Part shown: in pieces, positions 21,991 to 33,050 of the stretch
How the letters are laid out: each line of letters begins with the position of its first letter
Numbering within the stretch: the first letter of the stretch is position 1
Source of the DNA: Hsuehochloa calcarea
Lineage: Eukaryota > Streptophyta > Magnoliopsida > Poales > Poaceae
Assembly (NCBI GenBank): GCA_036346395.1
Contig: CM070599.1
Coordinates: 32,851,232-32,915,231 of the forward strand
Direction: 5' to 3'
Length of the DNA: 64,000 nucleotides
The notes under the pieces: generated by a model
Databases searched by the model: none
What the model saw: the letters and a program-made list of their open reading frames with translations, nothing else
What the model was told of the DNA's origin: nothing
Translations under genes and position numbers: made by a program

Positions 21991-23530
21991 AGCCGCTGGG
22001 AAGCGCTATCCTAACAGGGACCCAAAAAAAAATTAATTAAAGTAAAATCTTAATGTTAGCATAGTAGCACCCAAACAGCTAAGTATTTTTGTTATACGCG
22101 CCTACCGTATAATGGCAGAAGACGAACCGCCTCAGGAAGGAATAGCTGATCCAGGATCCATTGACACCGAGCTTTACTACGAATACGCAGGCAAGCCTAT
22201 TTTCTTGACCATCAACCTAGTTATATTAAATATAGAATTTGCATTTTTGTATCATCATTATATATGTGCATTAAAACTATTTCACAAATCAAATCGGATA
22301 AAAGAAATAAGAGAGAAGAGATGAAACATGAGAAAAGAGCAGTACAGTTGAGAAGAGCAGTTGGGCTGTAAGAGTAAATACTAGGATGGTAAAGGGGGCA
22401 CTAGGCAGGTAAGAGAGGGAAGGTGGGACCCTTTACACATGGATAATACACAAGGACCAACAAAACTCTCACTCGAAAAAGGGTCGTATTTAAGTGCCAA
22501 CCATTTTTCCATCTTCGGTGGGCAGAAAACACTACATTGTTACGTTACTATACTCTCCACACCGGGTAAGTAATATAATGTGAGAATGGTAGAGGAACTT
22601 AGGACCGGTAGCACAAGTCTGGAAGTGAGGGATCCAAAGCGCATATATTAGCGTAGGTGGAGTGTTGGGTGAAGGGATAACTGGTCTAACCAACACTATT
22701 AGAAATCGGTGGAGGACTGGGTGAGCGTCCCTGGACACCGACGGAAAATAGATGTGTGGAGACTTAATCGCGTAACATGAAAAATGTTTTGTGCTCTAAA
22801 CTTGACACCGCATCAAAGGAAATGTAGAAAACCTAGCTTCAAGAGGGCTCAGAGTAGCTATGGGTGCAGTGGCACAAGCCTGTGCAGTGTGAAATAGAAT
22901 CATGAATTCATGTCTGTCTTTAGGATTGGAGGCTATGGTGACCGCTAGGGTTTATCTTCTCATCGAGTGATAAGTAGTTTTTTCAGAAATTAAAACTTGC
23001 CACTTAATTTGGTAAATTAATTTCCAGAAAGAGATGAGTTAGAAAATGTGATAACACAGTAGAGGAGAGTCTATAGTGCATCCTTGCTAATAAATATTTG
23101 CTGAGTACACTAGTACTCATTCTTGCTATTACTTCCTTTATTAGGTCCTAGTCCAACCGGGGATTATCCCTAGTGGGATAAAAGATACACAGGTGCCGAG
23201 GAGGTTGCAGGAGGCGAGGGCGCTTACTACGAGGATCAGGGTGGGGTGGACACCCTATTCAGCCAGTGGGACGAGTAGGCGTCTGTTGGAGCAGGGCAGG
23301 CAAGAACGAGGGGATTTGTCCTATTTTGTAGTTTTAATTAAGTATTTGTATTAAAGACTATAGCCTTATGTAGCTACTCGTTATAATAAAGTACAGTTTC
23401 TATCTTATGGTTCTTTTGCGTTAAATTTGTAAGGCTTATTATTCGTTAGAGCGGTGTCCTACCGGGCAAATGATAATAATTTGTTACTTAAGTGTGATTA
23501 CCCTCGGGGTAATAACATGGGGTGCCACAT
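21991..23530 (+). repeat. Probable decayed Gypsy-type LTR remnant
   Basis: The part from about 22980 to 23530 has the style of the R/U5 end of the Gypsy LTRs elsewhere in the window: GCATCCTTGCTAATAAATAT followed by TTTGCTGAGTAC, then a long acidic-looking stretch and a terminal GGTGCCACA. No primer binding site or coding domain follows. The left boundary is uncertain. Confidence 0.4.
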
Positions 23531-23753
23531 AATACCACCCCCCCCTCCCCCAACTGCTGCACCGTGATTTTATGTGTAAAAATTTATGGATTTTTTTGCT
23601 ACATGTGATAATATATTTTTGGAATGAAATTACTTGATTTCTTTCCAAAAAATTGGTTGAATGATTTCACGATATCTTGGCTGGTATGCGACAACGAAGG
23701 TTTGATCTGATCAGCTGGGGCGGGCCACGTGGCTGACCATGTTAAAAAAGTTG

Positions 23754-23786
23754 AGGAATAAAATTTTTGGTACATGTGATAATATT
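23754..23786. repeat. Dispersed repeat, copy at 23.8 kb (partner at 19231)
   Basis: Nearly identical to 19231-19264, with GGAATAAAATTTTTGGTACA followed by TGTGATAATATTG. The DNA just downstream also shares GAAGATAAAAACC-like bases in both places. Confidence 0.6.
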
Positions 23787-24129
23787 GTCTTGTTTTTTTA
23801 ACTTCACATTTACCATGTTCTCATCGCAGTCTCCGCAAGAAAATAAGAAGATAAAAACCGTATCAAAATGTTGTTGTGAAGTCGGAGTACAATTTCCTCT
23901 ACGTCCCGATCGACTTCGGGTATTAATACTACTTTTCTTCGTGCTTCGAGTAGTACTAATCGTGTTACTACTTTTACTATCTATGGTTTTTTGTTTTGTC
24001 TGATTTGATCAATCACCGGGGATGTGGCAATGTCGTTACTGAGCAAAACGATGGCGACGACGGGATTCAGCATGTTGTGGAAAGTATTTTGAGCATGTTT
24101 TTTTTATATTTTTTCAAATCGATTATTTT

Positions 24130-24400
24130 ATTTGTATACAAACAGTAGCTTTAAAGGATTTTTTAGAAAAATGTAGAACATATAAATTTTGGAAAAATTA
24201 CACGATGTCAGGAGCCTTCACACAAAAAATGTGGAGCTCATTTGCTATATTTAGAAATTTCTACAAACATTAGTTTTAAAGAAATTTTTGAGAAAAATAG
24301 AGAATATATAAAATTATGAAAAACTTACACAAGTAAGTACACCATGTCAAGAGCCTCTAAAAAAATTTATAATTTTTTAAACTTATTTTCTATACATAGA
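24130..24400. repeat. Degenerate tandem repeat, two ~130-bp units
   Basis: TACAAACAGTAGCTTTAAAG near 24137 and TACAAACATTAGTTTTAAAG near 24262 start two units. Each continues with an A-rich stretch, a TTACAC string and a GATGTCA(G/A)GAGCCT string. A third partial start is near 24410. AT-rich and non-coding. Confidence 0.6.
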
Positions 24401-25289
24401 AAGTCATACAAACAATACTTTTATGGAGAAGAGAGATTTTGTGCCTCTAGAGCCAGATGAGGTATTTCCGCACCTCTAACGGTTGGATTCACCATGTATC
24501 GCATCCTTGACAAATCCGATTACCTGAAGCACAAATAAATAATATATCATTTTTGCTTTTAATACGTACTGGAAGCTAATTTTACTATTACGCACGTCAA
24601 CCCTGCAATTTTAACAAACACTCGCTATACTGCAAGCATTTGGCTCTGTCATATGGGTATGGGCGACTTCTCCGAGGCTTGTTTGACTGTCTTGTTGGAG
24701 TCGCCTTGCATGGTGCGCAGAGAACACTGGCAAGTTGACTACTGCATGCCACGGAACGCAAGTTCCTATTTTTCCGTCGAGAGGACAAGGCAAGCTCCAA
24801 ATGGCCTGAAGAGCCCTGTAATGTACCCAAAAAATAGTACACATGGAAACTGCGGCTTTACTCAAAGATCTAAGCATTTGGTTTCATGATGCCGTCTATG
24901 CGCTGTGGCTCGGCATTCTTTTTTTTTTCCCGAGATCACGTGTTGCCAAATACACCAAGATGTCACATGACCAAACACTACATTAATCTCCAAATCATGT
25001 TGCAAATAAACACCAACAAACAAAAGAAGCACAGCAATTAATGATAAGATAAACAACAGTAGAAACTAACTGCAAAATGAAACGAATGGTGTCCTTAGAG
25101 AAAATAACTCAACGAGGAACAACACACAAGGCAGCAAAAGTATACTTGTCAGTACCATTTTGGATGTCATCATGCCGGTTTGACTTTTAGAATTATACAT
25201 TTTGGTGCCAGTCTATACCAGTGTATTCCAGAGTGATCTATACCGGTGTACCATTCTGAAGTTTAATATAATAATAAATATTTATAAGT

Positions 25290-25291
25290 GC

Positions 25292-25325
<34 letters not shown>

Positions 25326-25326
25326 T
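25290..25326. repeat. (GT)n(TA)n microsatellite
   Basis: A GTGTGTGT run passes directly into about 14 TA repeats. It is a plain simple-sequence repeat likely to vary in length. Confidence 0.9.
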
Positions 25327-25600
25327 ACTCTAAATACATAGTAGTAGGATTACATCTAATATATACTTCAATTAGTTCAACATACGGTATTATCAATTCA
25401 GCTGGTATGGGCGATATTGACCGATATCGAGCTAGTATGTGCGGTATTGACGGGTATTGAGGCTGGTATGAAACGTAAAGTTACTCTATACCATTTTAGA
25501 TGACGGAATGTTACATAGTCAGGACAGTATTGATGTCTACAAAAGGTAATGTCGTAGTGTGCCCTTCGACAACATCACTGTATGTTTCCATGCCAATTGA

Positions 25601-25771
25601 AAGCGGAATTTTTTTTGCCATATTGGCACTTTTGCACGCGGTATTTGCAGGAATGACCGGTTCTAAACTTTTTTTTTGTTGCAAAAATAGCATCGTTTCC
25701 GCACGGCCGTTGTGCGGCAACCCCCACCTGCTCCCATGCGGGAATGCCCTCTTGTCGCCACGTGTCCCCCG
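25601..25771 (+). repeat. Inverted repeat arm, left of the Gypsy element
   Basis: It shares GCACGCGGTATTT-type bases, GGTTCTAAACTTT, CAAAAATAGCA and a terminal CGCCACGTGTCCC with the minus strand of 32778-33050. Matching segments stay in order, with an overall similarity I judge near 70-75%. The reading frame through it (25500-25790) resembles the 32701-33096 minus-strand frame only because the DNA is related. Confidence 0.65.
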
Positions 25772-25836
25772 TTTAGGGTTTAAGCAATGATTATGGTTTA
25801 AACTGAACGAATAAAATTATGACAAATTTACACAAG

Positions 25837-28547
25837 TGTAGTAGCCCAAATTTTTATTTCTAGTTAAAAATAAATTTTAATTATTTTTTGAAATTTTAAG
25901 GGATTTTAAAAGTTTTTCCCTAATTATTTTAAAGCCAAAATAATTTATTTGCAAAATTAAATACCAATGTTGAGTTGGTAATAACTTTACTAAGTTCAAA
26001 ATGATCCAAGGAATTTCGGTGTATTTTTCTAGAATTTTTGGACTTTATTTACTATTTTCTAAAAAACCTTTTTGATTTGTCATGTTTTTGTATTTCAAAA
26101 ATGTATTTAAAATATGAAAAATCCTTCGGGCCAAATTCTCGCCAAGCCCGTCCCTGTTTCCTTCCATGACCCATCATCCCACCTTCTTACCACTTGACCA
26201 TGATCCGCGCACTCCTTTCACTCTAGCCGCTAGGTGGGCCCCACCCGCCAGCGCCTCCCCTTCCTAGTCTTCTTCCCCATTTCTTCCCGTTGCCGCCCCA
26301 TACCGCCCGTACGCCCACTCGCGTCACGGTCACTGGAAAGTCCACCTCACTAGAGCAAATCCCTCACCGACTCTACACGAAATCGTGTGCATTTAATGCC
26401 TCGAATCCCACCTCCTCCATTCCCTGCTCCCCCCCTTCGGTCGTGCATCCCGCCGGAATGCATGATGTCCACCGCATGCCCATGCCGCACACCTGCTCCT
26501 CCTCGGCTCCTATAAATGGAAGCTCCGTGCGCACCTCCCTCTCCTCTATCTTTCCCCCTTTCTCCTCTCCCCTCTCCCTCGAGCAATGTCGTATTTCGAA
26601 GTTGAAGCTCCGTGACCGAAGCTCGTTCCTTCGTCGTTTTCATTGCCAGCAAGGACGCTCCGACGACCCCAACCACACCTTCGGCATCACCGTCACGCGT
26701 GCTCTCTCGTGCGCACTTTATCTTTGCCCGAAGTCCAACGAAGCGCCGCCGCCTCTTTGACCTAACTCCACCGCCGCTTTTCCCCTCGTCGTCGGTCATC
26801 TTAGCATGTTCTCGGGCTGAAAAGGTGAGCATCAGGTTTGTGAACTCCCCTCATTCTGTTGGTGCCCTCACCGGCGGTTGAATCACCGCCGTTCGCCGAC
26901 GTCCCTTGGGCCCCGAGCGCCGCCCCCGTCGGGGTGACATGGCCGCCCATGTGGCGCCACATGGCGCCAGGTCAGCGCCACCACGACACTTGCGTTCGCA
27001 TCAGCGCCTGCATAGCACCTTTCACTGTTGCGTAAGTCGGGTCCTTCATGGACCTGGGCTTTCCCGTAGACCCAGTCCATAGACATGGGGCCCACATGTC
27101 AGTGACCCAGTCCTATTGTATTCAAGTTATTTAAATCCCAATGTATATTTATTCCAAATTCCTTTGTATAGCCCAATGTTGCTACTGAAGTAGCCATACC
27201 TTGATTCTATAGTTAAAATCTAGTTGGTACATTAGTATGAACTAGACATATTGCGAAACTTTATGCTTAGTCAAGGCCTAGACCAGAAATATTTAATTTG
27301 AAAAATTTAGCCAAAAATTCAACTATGATTTAAAATGATACTATGGTATTGCCCTTACTATAGGAGTTTATAAAAATGATTTAACTTGGTAAATAAAAGT
27401 GAAAATTGGTTTGAACTTGGATGAGATGGATGTTTGGATAGTGCACGTTTATGTATGGGATCGAGTCATTTCTATGATCAAGACTCATGGATTATTTTGA
27501 AAAGTCACCCAAGTCAGTTAAGGACTGGTGTTCGAGCCGCATCTTGCTAAGCCCCATTGTACTACCACATGTCTTGTGTGGGCAGGACTAGACTAAATAA
27601 TTTATAACATTTCACCATGGTCGTGCCATCCGGTTGTGTGAGTGTCTTTATAACATACTTTTATGTATTCCCACATGGTACAAGAGGAGCTTAAATCAGC
27701 AGGTTTCTATCAAAAGGAAGCGAAACCTTAGCGATGCGGGACTGCAGTGGGATGACGCATTGTAAAAGCCTTGTGATAATAACTTAGTCGCACACCTTCG
27801 ATAGTGTGTCATACGGACATTATAAGTTAGTCATCTCTTGTGGGTAAAGTTGTATAACCTCTGCAGAGTGTAAAACTATTCGAATCGTCGTGTCCACGGT
27901 CATGGACATGCTCAGCAAAGTCACTCAAAGTTAGAATTTGGTTTGATTTTTAACAGACTTTATTAAATGATTTTGGATAGTTTTATCCATTTGGTAAATT
28001 GGGTGGTCTGTTATGTGATAGGAAGGTATCCTTCATCAATTTTTGTATGAAGGTTATCTACTATAAAACTGTAATTTAAAACTTGATTTTAGCTATAGAA
28101 TAAACTACTTTAGAACTTAGTATGAATATTTAAATGGAAAACATCGCTTTATGCAAATTGAGTCATATAAGCCTTCCTTTGATGAATCCTTCCATGTATT
28201 ATAATCTATTACTGGGTGTAACTTGCGGAGTACGGTTGGTTATGTTCACCCTTGCTTAATAAATTATTGAGCAAGAGAAGAATACTACGTGGATGATGAG
28301 AACTTGGAGGACTAGGCTCGCCCTCAGACGATTGCCTGTGGCGAATCGTGTGGCCTACCCTGCTGCTTTTTCCCGCTGCATTTTGCTAATTGGCTTTATG
28401 CCCCTTTTGTAACAAATATTAATTGTTAGCAATGAATGATGTATTATGGTTATACTACCCACTTTTGTTTGACTTTGTACACTAGCTGTTCCTGGACTAA
28501 TGTATGAAACACAGAGAATCTGGGATCTTTCACTCACGGGTTCGACA
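25837..28547 (+). repeat. 5' LTR (~2.7 kb) of the Gypsy element
   Basis: Begins TGTAGTAGCCC and ends GGGTTCGACA, five bases before the primer binding site. The AT-rich start, a C-rich block near 26150-26560 with a TATA box, and a long untranslated-like 3' half fit a large Gypsy LTR. A stretch near 27825-27905, with AACCTCTGCAGAGTGTAAAA and TCCACGGTCATGGACATG, recurs in minus orientation at 53.7 and 55.7 kb. Confidence 0.75.
26511..26518 (+). promoter_or_regulatory. TATA box within the Gypsy LTR
   Basis: TATAAATG preceded by GGCTCC lies in the C-rich part of the LTR. It is the likely core promoter of the retroelement transcript, with initiation expected roughly 30 bases downstream. Confidence 0.5.
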
Positions 28548-28552
28548 AGAAG

Positions 28553-28565
28553 TGGTATCAGAGCC
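28553..28565 (+). other. Primer binding site of the Gypsy element
   Basis: TGGTATCAGAGCC matches the initiator methionine tRNA complement. It sits 5 bases after the LTR end. Confidence 0.85.
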
Positions 28566-29098
28566 ATGTCGACTGTAGGTCGTGACCTAGTTAGAATGGT
28601 CGTTAGTTGAAAGACCTCAAAACTAATTGTATATAACAAGAAAAATAATTTGTTCTCTCCTTATCTTGGTCATCTATCTATTCTTAGCTTCTTTTAGCAA
28701 TTCTTTCTTACCTAATTCTCTCTTCACCATTTTACAATGTCAATAGTATCCTCTTACCCTTGAAAATATCCATAGATGATCTCACGATTATTAACAATTG
28801 TATTCAATACCTCAATACATGAAGTCGTCGAGAGAGCATCGTCACACAATAATCATCGAAGACCACGAACCGAAGATCGCAATGTCGGCCAAGCAATAGA
28901 ATTTAAGTTTACCATGGCTTATTCTATGGATTGAGTCATTTCCTCCGAATTAAGAGTATCGATCAAGTAGAAAGTTGCATAAAGCTATTAAAGATATTTA
29001 GAAAGTTGGTGAGTTGGTTGTTCTATTTGGGTTGTTTGGTTTCGCTTTTTCACCCTTAGTTTCTCCTCCTCTTTCCTAAGTCTTTGGAGATCTAGCAG

Positions 29099-32000
29099 AT
29101 GGTGACTACTCGCAATGGCAGTGGCAGTGGCAGCACCAGCAGTCAGGACAGAGACAATATGGGTTATCAAGAGAACCCGATTCCACCGCCACTACCCCTC
29201 CGGCTAAAGGACCCGATTGCCACCAAATGATGGCCAACCAAGCACAATTGATCAACATGCTCGCAAAATCACTCAACAACACACAGAACCTGCAAGCAGC
29301 AGCAGCTCACGCTACACCTCCCCCAAGGGCCAACGTATCTGAGTTCATGAGGATGCATCCTCCGACCTTTTCCAGCAGCACCGAGCCAATGGATGCTGAT
29401 GATTGGCTTAGAGCAATCAGCAAGAAGCTGGATATTGCTCAATGCACTCATAGCGAGAGGATTATGTTCGCCTCTCACCAGCTGAATGGACCAGCATCAG
29501 AGTGGTGAAAAAATTTCACTCAGTCTAATGCTAGACGAGTTCGTGAAGGCTTTCCTCCATGCTCACATCCCATCAGGCATGGTGACCCTAAAGAAGAAAG
29601 AGTTCCACACCTTGCGCCAAGGCAACAGCTCCATCAATGAATATTTGCACAAGTTCAACCAGCTAGCTCGCTATGCACCTGAAGATGTTGCAACTGATGA
29701 CACCAAGCAAGAATATTTCTTGGAAGGACTCAATGATGATCGCTTTGTCCACCTCATTGCTCAAGACTACACCGACTTTCAGTAATTGGTGAACAAGGCT
29801 ATCCGCCAGGAAGGCAAGCAACTAGATATGGAGAATCGCAAGAGAAGGAAGGCATCTCAAAAGTTCAACTCTGGGGTTTTTCGCAAGCCCCGCACCACTC
29901 AGCCTCAGCCAACTCAGCACGGGAAATTCCAGTATTCTTCATCCAAAGCACCTGTGCCAGCTCAACATCCAATCAACCCTAGTTTCCGCAGCACTTCTCC
30001 CGGAAGCCAGTTTCAGAAGAAGACACCTACCTCAGTTGCAGGAATTACTTGCTTCCATTGCAATGAGTTGGTATACTATACCAATAAGTGCCCTAAAAAG
30101 CAACAACCAGCAACCCCGACCAGACCAAGTCAGGGAAGTTCTAGCCCCTGGCAGTACTCCAGTCGCAAAGCCATCAGTTCAGTTCATGAAGGGATATGTG
30201 AATCACGTCACAGTTGAAGAAACTCAGACTGCACCAGATGTGGTCCTAGTACATTGCTTGTCAATTCAGTACCAGCATAAGTTTTATTCGATTCAGGAGC
30301 TTTACATTCTTTCATTTCAAATAAGTTTGTGGGAAAATATGAGCTATCTATCTCTCCCTTAGTTAACCCTATGTTGATCCATTCCCCAGGCTCAAAAATA
30401 AGGGCTAGCTCCCTATGTCGAAACCTTACCTTGAAAATATCATGAGTACCCTTCGTAACAGACTTAATAGTCTTTCAATCCCAAGGATTGGATGTGATTT
30501 TCGGAATGGATTGGCTAGCCAAGAATCAAGGTCATATAGATTGTGCCAGTAAGTCTATCACCCTCACAAATGAGTAAAGAATTAAAGTAGAATTCAAACC
30601 CGGGACCTTTGTTAGATAAAGTCATATCCAGACCAGTTTGAAGGAAGTAAAGTTAGAAGAAATACCAGTGGTACAAGAACACCCGGATGTATTTCTTGAA
30701 GAATTACTTAGTATGCCACCAGATAGGGACATTATGTTCCTAATTGACATAGTCCCAGGGACGGCTACAATTTCAAAGAGACCCTACAGAATGCCCGCAA
30801 ATGAATTAGTAGAATTGAAGAAACAGATCGAAGAATTGCAAGACAATGGTTATATTCAGCCAAGTTCATCACCTTAGGGAGCACCGGTATTGTTTGTCAA
30901 AAAGAAGGATAACAGTATGAGGCTATGTGTGGATTACAGATCACTCATTGAGGTCACAATCAAGAATAAGTATTTGTTACACAGTATCGACGATCTCTTC
31001 GATCAGTTGAAAGGAGTAAGTGTTTTATCAAAGATTGATTTAAGATCCGGTTACCATCAGCTGAAGATCAGACTAGAAGACAAACTAAAGACTGATTTCG
31101 CCACAATATATGGAATGTACGAGCTTACAGTAATGTCATTTGGATTGACGAATGCACCCACTTATGTCATGAATATGATGAATAAAGTATTCGTAGAATT
31201 CTTGGATAAGTTTGTAGTTGTATTCATTGATGATATTCTCATCTATTCAAAGATGAAGAAGAGCATGAGAAGCATCTCATGACAGTTTTGGAAAGACTCA
31301 GAAAACAGCAGGCATATGCCAAATTTAGTAAGAGTGAATTTTGGCTAAGCCAAGTAGCTTTTCCCAGACATATCGTGTTAGCAGGAGGAGTTGTTGTAGA
31401 TCCTGCCAAAGTTAAAGCCGTAATGGATTGGAAGCAACCAAAGTCCGTCACCAAAGTAAGGAGTTTCCTTGGTTTAGCCGGTTACTACAGAAGATTCATC
31501 GAAGGTTTCTCCAAAACCGCTAAACCCATGACTCAACTTTTGAAGAAAGAAAAGAAGTTTAAATGGACAGTTGCTTGTGAGCAAAGTTTACAGGAGTTGA
31601 AGAAAAGGCTAGTATCTGCACCCGTGTTGACTTTCCCTGACATCGATAAGGACTTTGAGGTTTTCTGTAATGCCTCTCATCAGGGTCTTGGATGTGTGCT
31701 AACGCAGAAAGGAAAAGTTGTGGCTTATGCATCTCGCTAATTGAAGCCTCATGAAGGGAATTACCTGACGCATGACTTGGAGTTAGGCGCAGTTGTGCAT
31801 ATCTTGAAAATTTAGCGGTATTATCTCATTGGTAATCGCTGTGACATTTTCACGGATCACAAAAGCTTGAAATACATCTTCACCCAGTCAGAGTTCAATC
31901 TCAGGCAGAGAAGATGGTTGGAACTGATAAATGATTATGACCTTAGAATCCATTATCATCCGGGCAAAGCAAATGTAGTGGCAGATGCCCTGAGTTGAAA

Positions 32001-32776
32001 AGGGTATTGTAATACTATGTCAGTTCAAGAAAGTCAGCCAAGTTTGTATGATGAATTAAAGCATCTGAACTTAGAGTTTGCTAACCAGGGTTGCATAAAC
32101 ACTCTAGAAGTTCAACCAACCGTTTAGAGTCAAATCAGAGAAAATCAGAAGGAAGATGAAGATATTAAAGAAATCAGGAAGAACATGAGAAGAGGCAAGG
32201 CCCCAGTATTCTCAGAGGATGAGCATGATACAGTTTGGTTCGGTAACCGCATCTGTGTACCTAGCCATCAGGAAACAAAGCATTGATTATGAAGGAAGCT
32301 CATGAATCACCTTACTCTATTCATCCAGGAAGTACCAAGATGTACTAGAATCTGAAGAAAAAATATCGGTGAGTCAGTATGAAGTGAGAGATTGCAGAAT
32401 TAGTTGCACGTTGTGATGTCTGCAAAGAGTTAAGGTAGAACATCAAAGACCCGCTGGATTGTTGCAGCATTTACCAATTCCCTAGTGAAAGTGGGAACAA
32501 ATCGACATGAACTTTATCACCGGATTGCCTAAACCCAATTGGGATATGATTCTATTTGGGTTGTGGTTGATCATTTGACTAAAGTGACACACTTCATACC
32601 AGTCAAGACCACTTACAGAAGCGGTAAATTGGCATAATTGTACATGTCCAGGGTCGTCTGTCTACATAGAGTGCCCAAAAAGATAGTGTCCGACAGATGA
32701 TCACAGTTCACCTCTAGATTTTGGAAAAGCTTGTGTGAAGCCTTCGGGACAAGACTCAGCTTCAGTACAGTATACC
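29099..32776 (+). pseudogene. Gypsy gag-pol pseudogene, 3'-truncated
   Basis: Gag starts near 29099 and carries a retrotransposon-gag core (DADDWLRAISKKLDIAQC, QEYFLEGLNDD). Its zinc knuckle at about 30050-30090 reads CFHCNELVYYTNKC, with the Gly-His pair of the CCHC motif changed to Val-Tyr. The reverse transcriptase has DLRSGYHQLKI and the catalytic FIDD (VVFIDDILIYSK, about 31216-31250). RNase H reads FCNASHQG, so the first catalytic Asp has become Asn. Stops include TAA 29783, TAG 30875, TAG 31813, TAA 31738 and TGA 31996. Frameshifts lie near 29500 and 31255, and the damage grows toward integrase. Homology ends at about 32776. Confidence 0.85.
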
Positions 32777-32777
32777 A

Positions 32778-33050
32778 GGGACACGTGGCGGCAAGAGGTT
32801 GTTCCCTCACGGCCGCCACGAGGGAACGAGGTGACATGAGCGTTCCCGCACGGCGGTTGTGCGGGAACGGGTGACGTGGCAAGGCGACCGTGTGGGAACG
32901 GACGACGTGGCGGTAGGAGGGGGTTCCCGCACGGCAGCGGCGTGCGAGAACGTGCTATTTTTGTTATAAAAGAAAGTTTAGAGCCGATCATTTCTATAAA
33001 TACCGCGTGTAAAAATACCAATACGGCAAGAAAAAAATGAATGCGATCCA
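32778..33050 (-). repeat. Inverted repeat arm, right of the truncated Gypsy element
   Basis: Minus-strand partner of 25601-25771, ending at GCCACGTGTCCC exactly where the Gypsy integrase similarity stops. It is longer than the left copy because CGTTCCCGCACGG-like GC-rich units are repeated several times. It probably marks the insertion or recombination event that removed the 3' part of the Gypsy element. Confidence 0.65.

Larger units (their letters stand above)
25837..32776 (+). mobile_element. Ty3/Gypsy LTR retrotransposon, 3'-truncated (Tekay/Del-like)
   Basis: A 5' LTR, primer binding site, gag, protease-like region, reverse transcriptase, RNase H and part of integrase follow in Gypsy order. 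The similarity ends inside the integrase catalytic domain (FGTRLSFST, about 32740-32770), where an unrelated repeat begins. No 3' LTR is seen within the window. The pol sequence is typical of the grass chromovirus lineage Tekay/Del, but the chromodomain region is missing, so the lineage is inferred. Stops and frameshifts make it inactive. Confidence 0.88.

Noticed and set aside
25500..25790. Apparent protein similarity between this frame and the minus-strand frame at 32701-33096
   Set aside because: The likeness follows from the inverted DNA repeat. Frames contain simple sequence and end at different places.
26290..26881. Overlapping frames of 89-160 codons on both strands
   Set aside because: They fall inside the 5' LTR of the Gypsy element around its TATA box. 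LTRs of this type do not encode proteins here.
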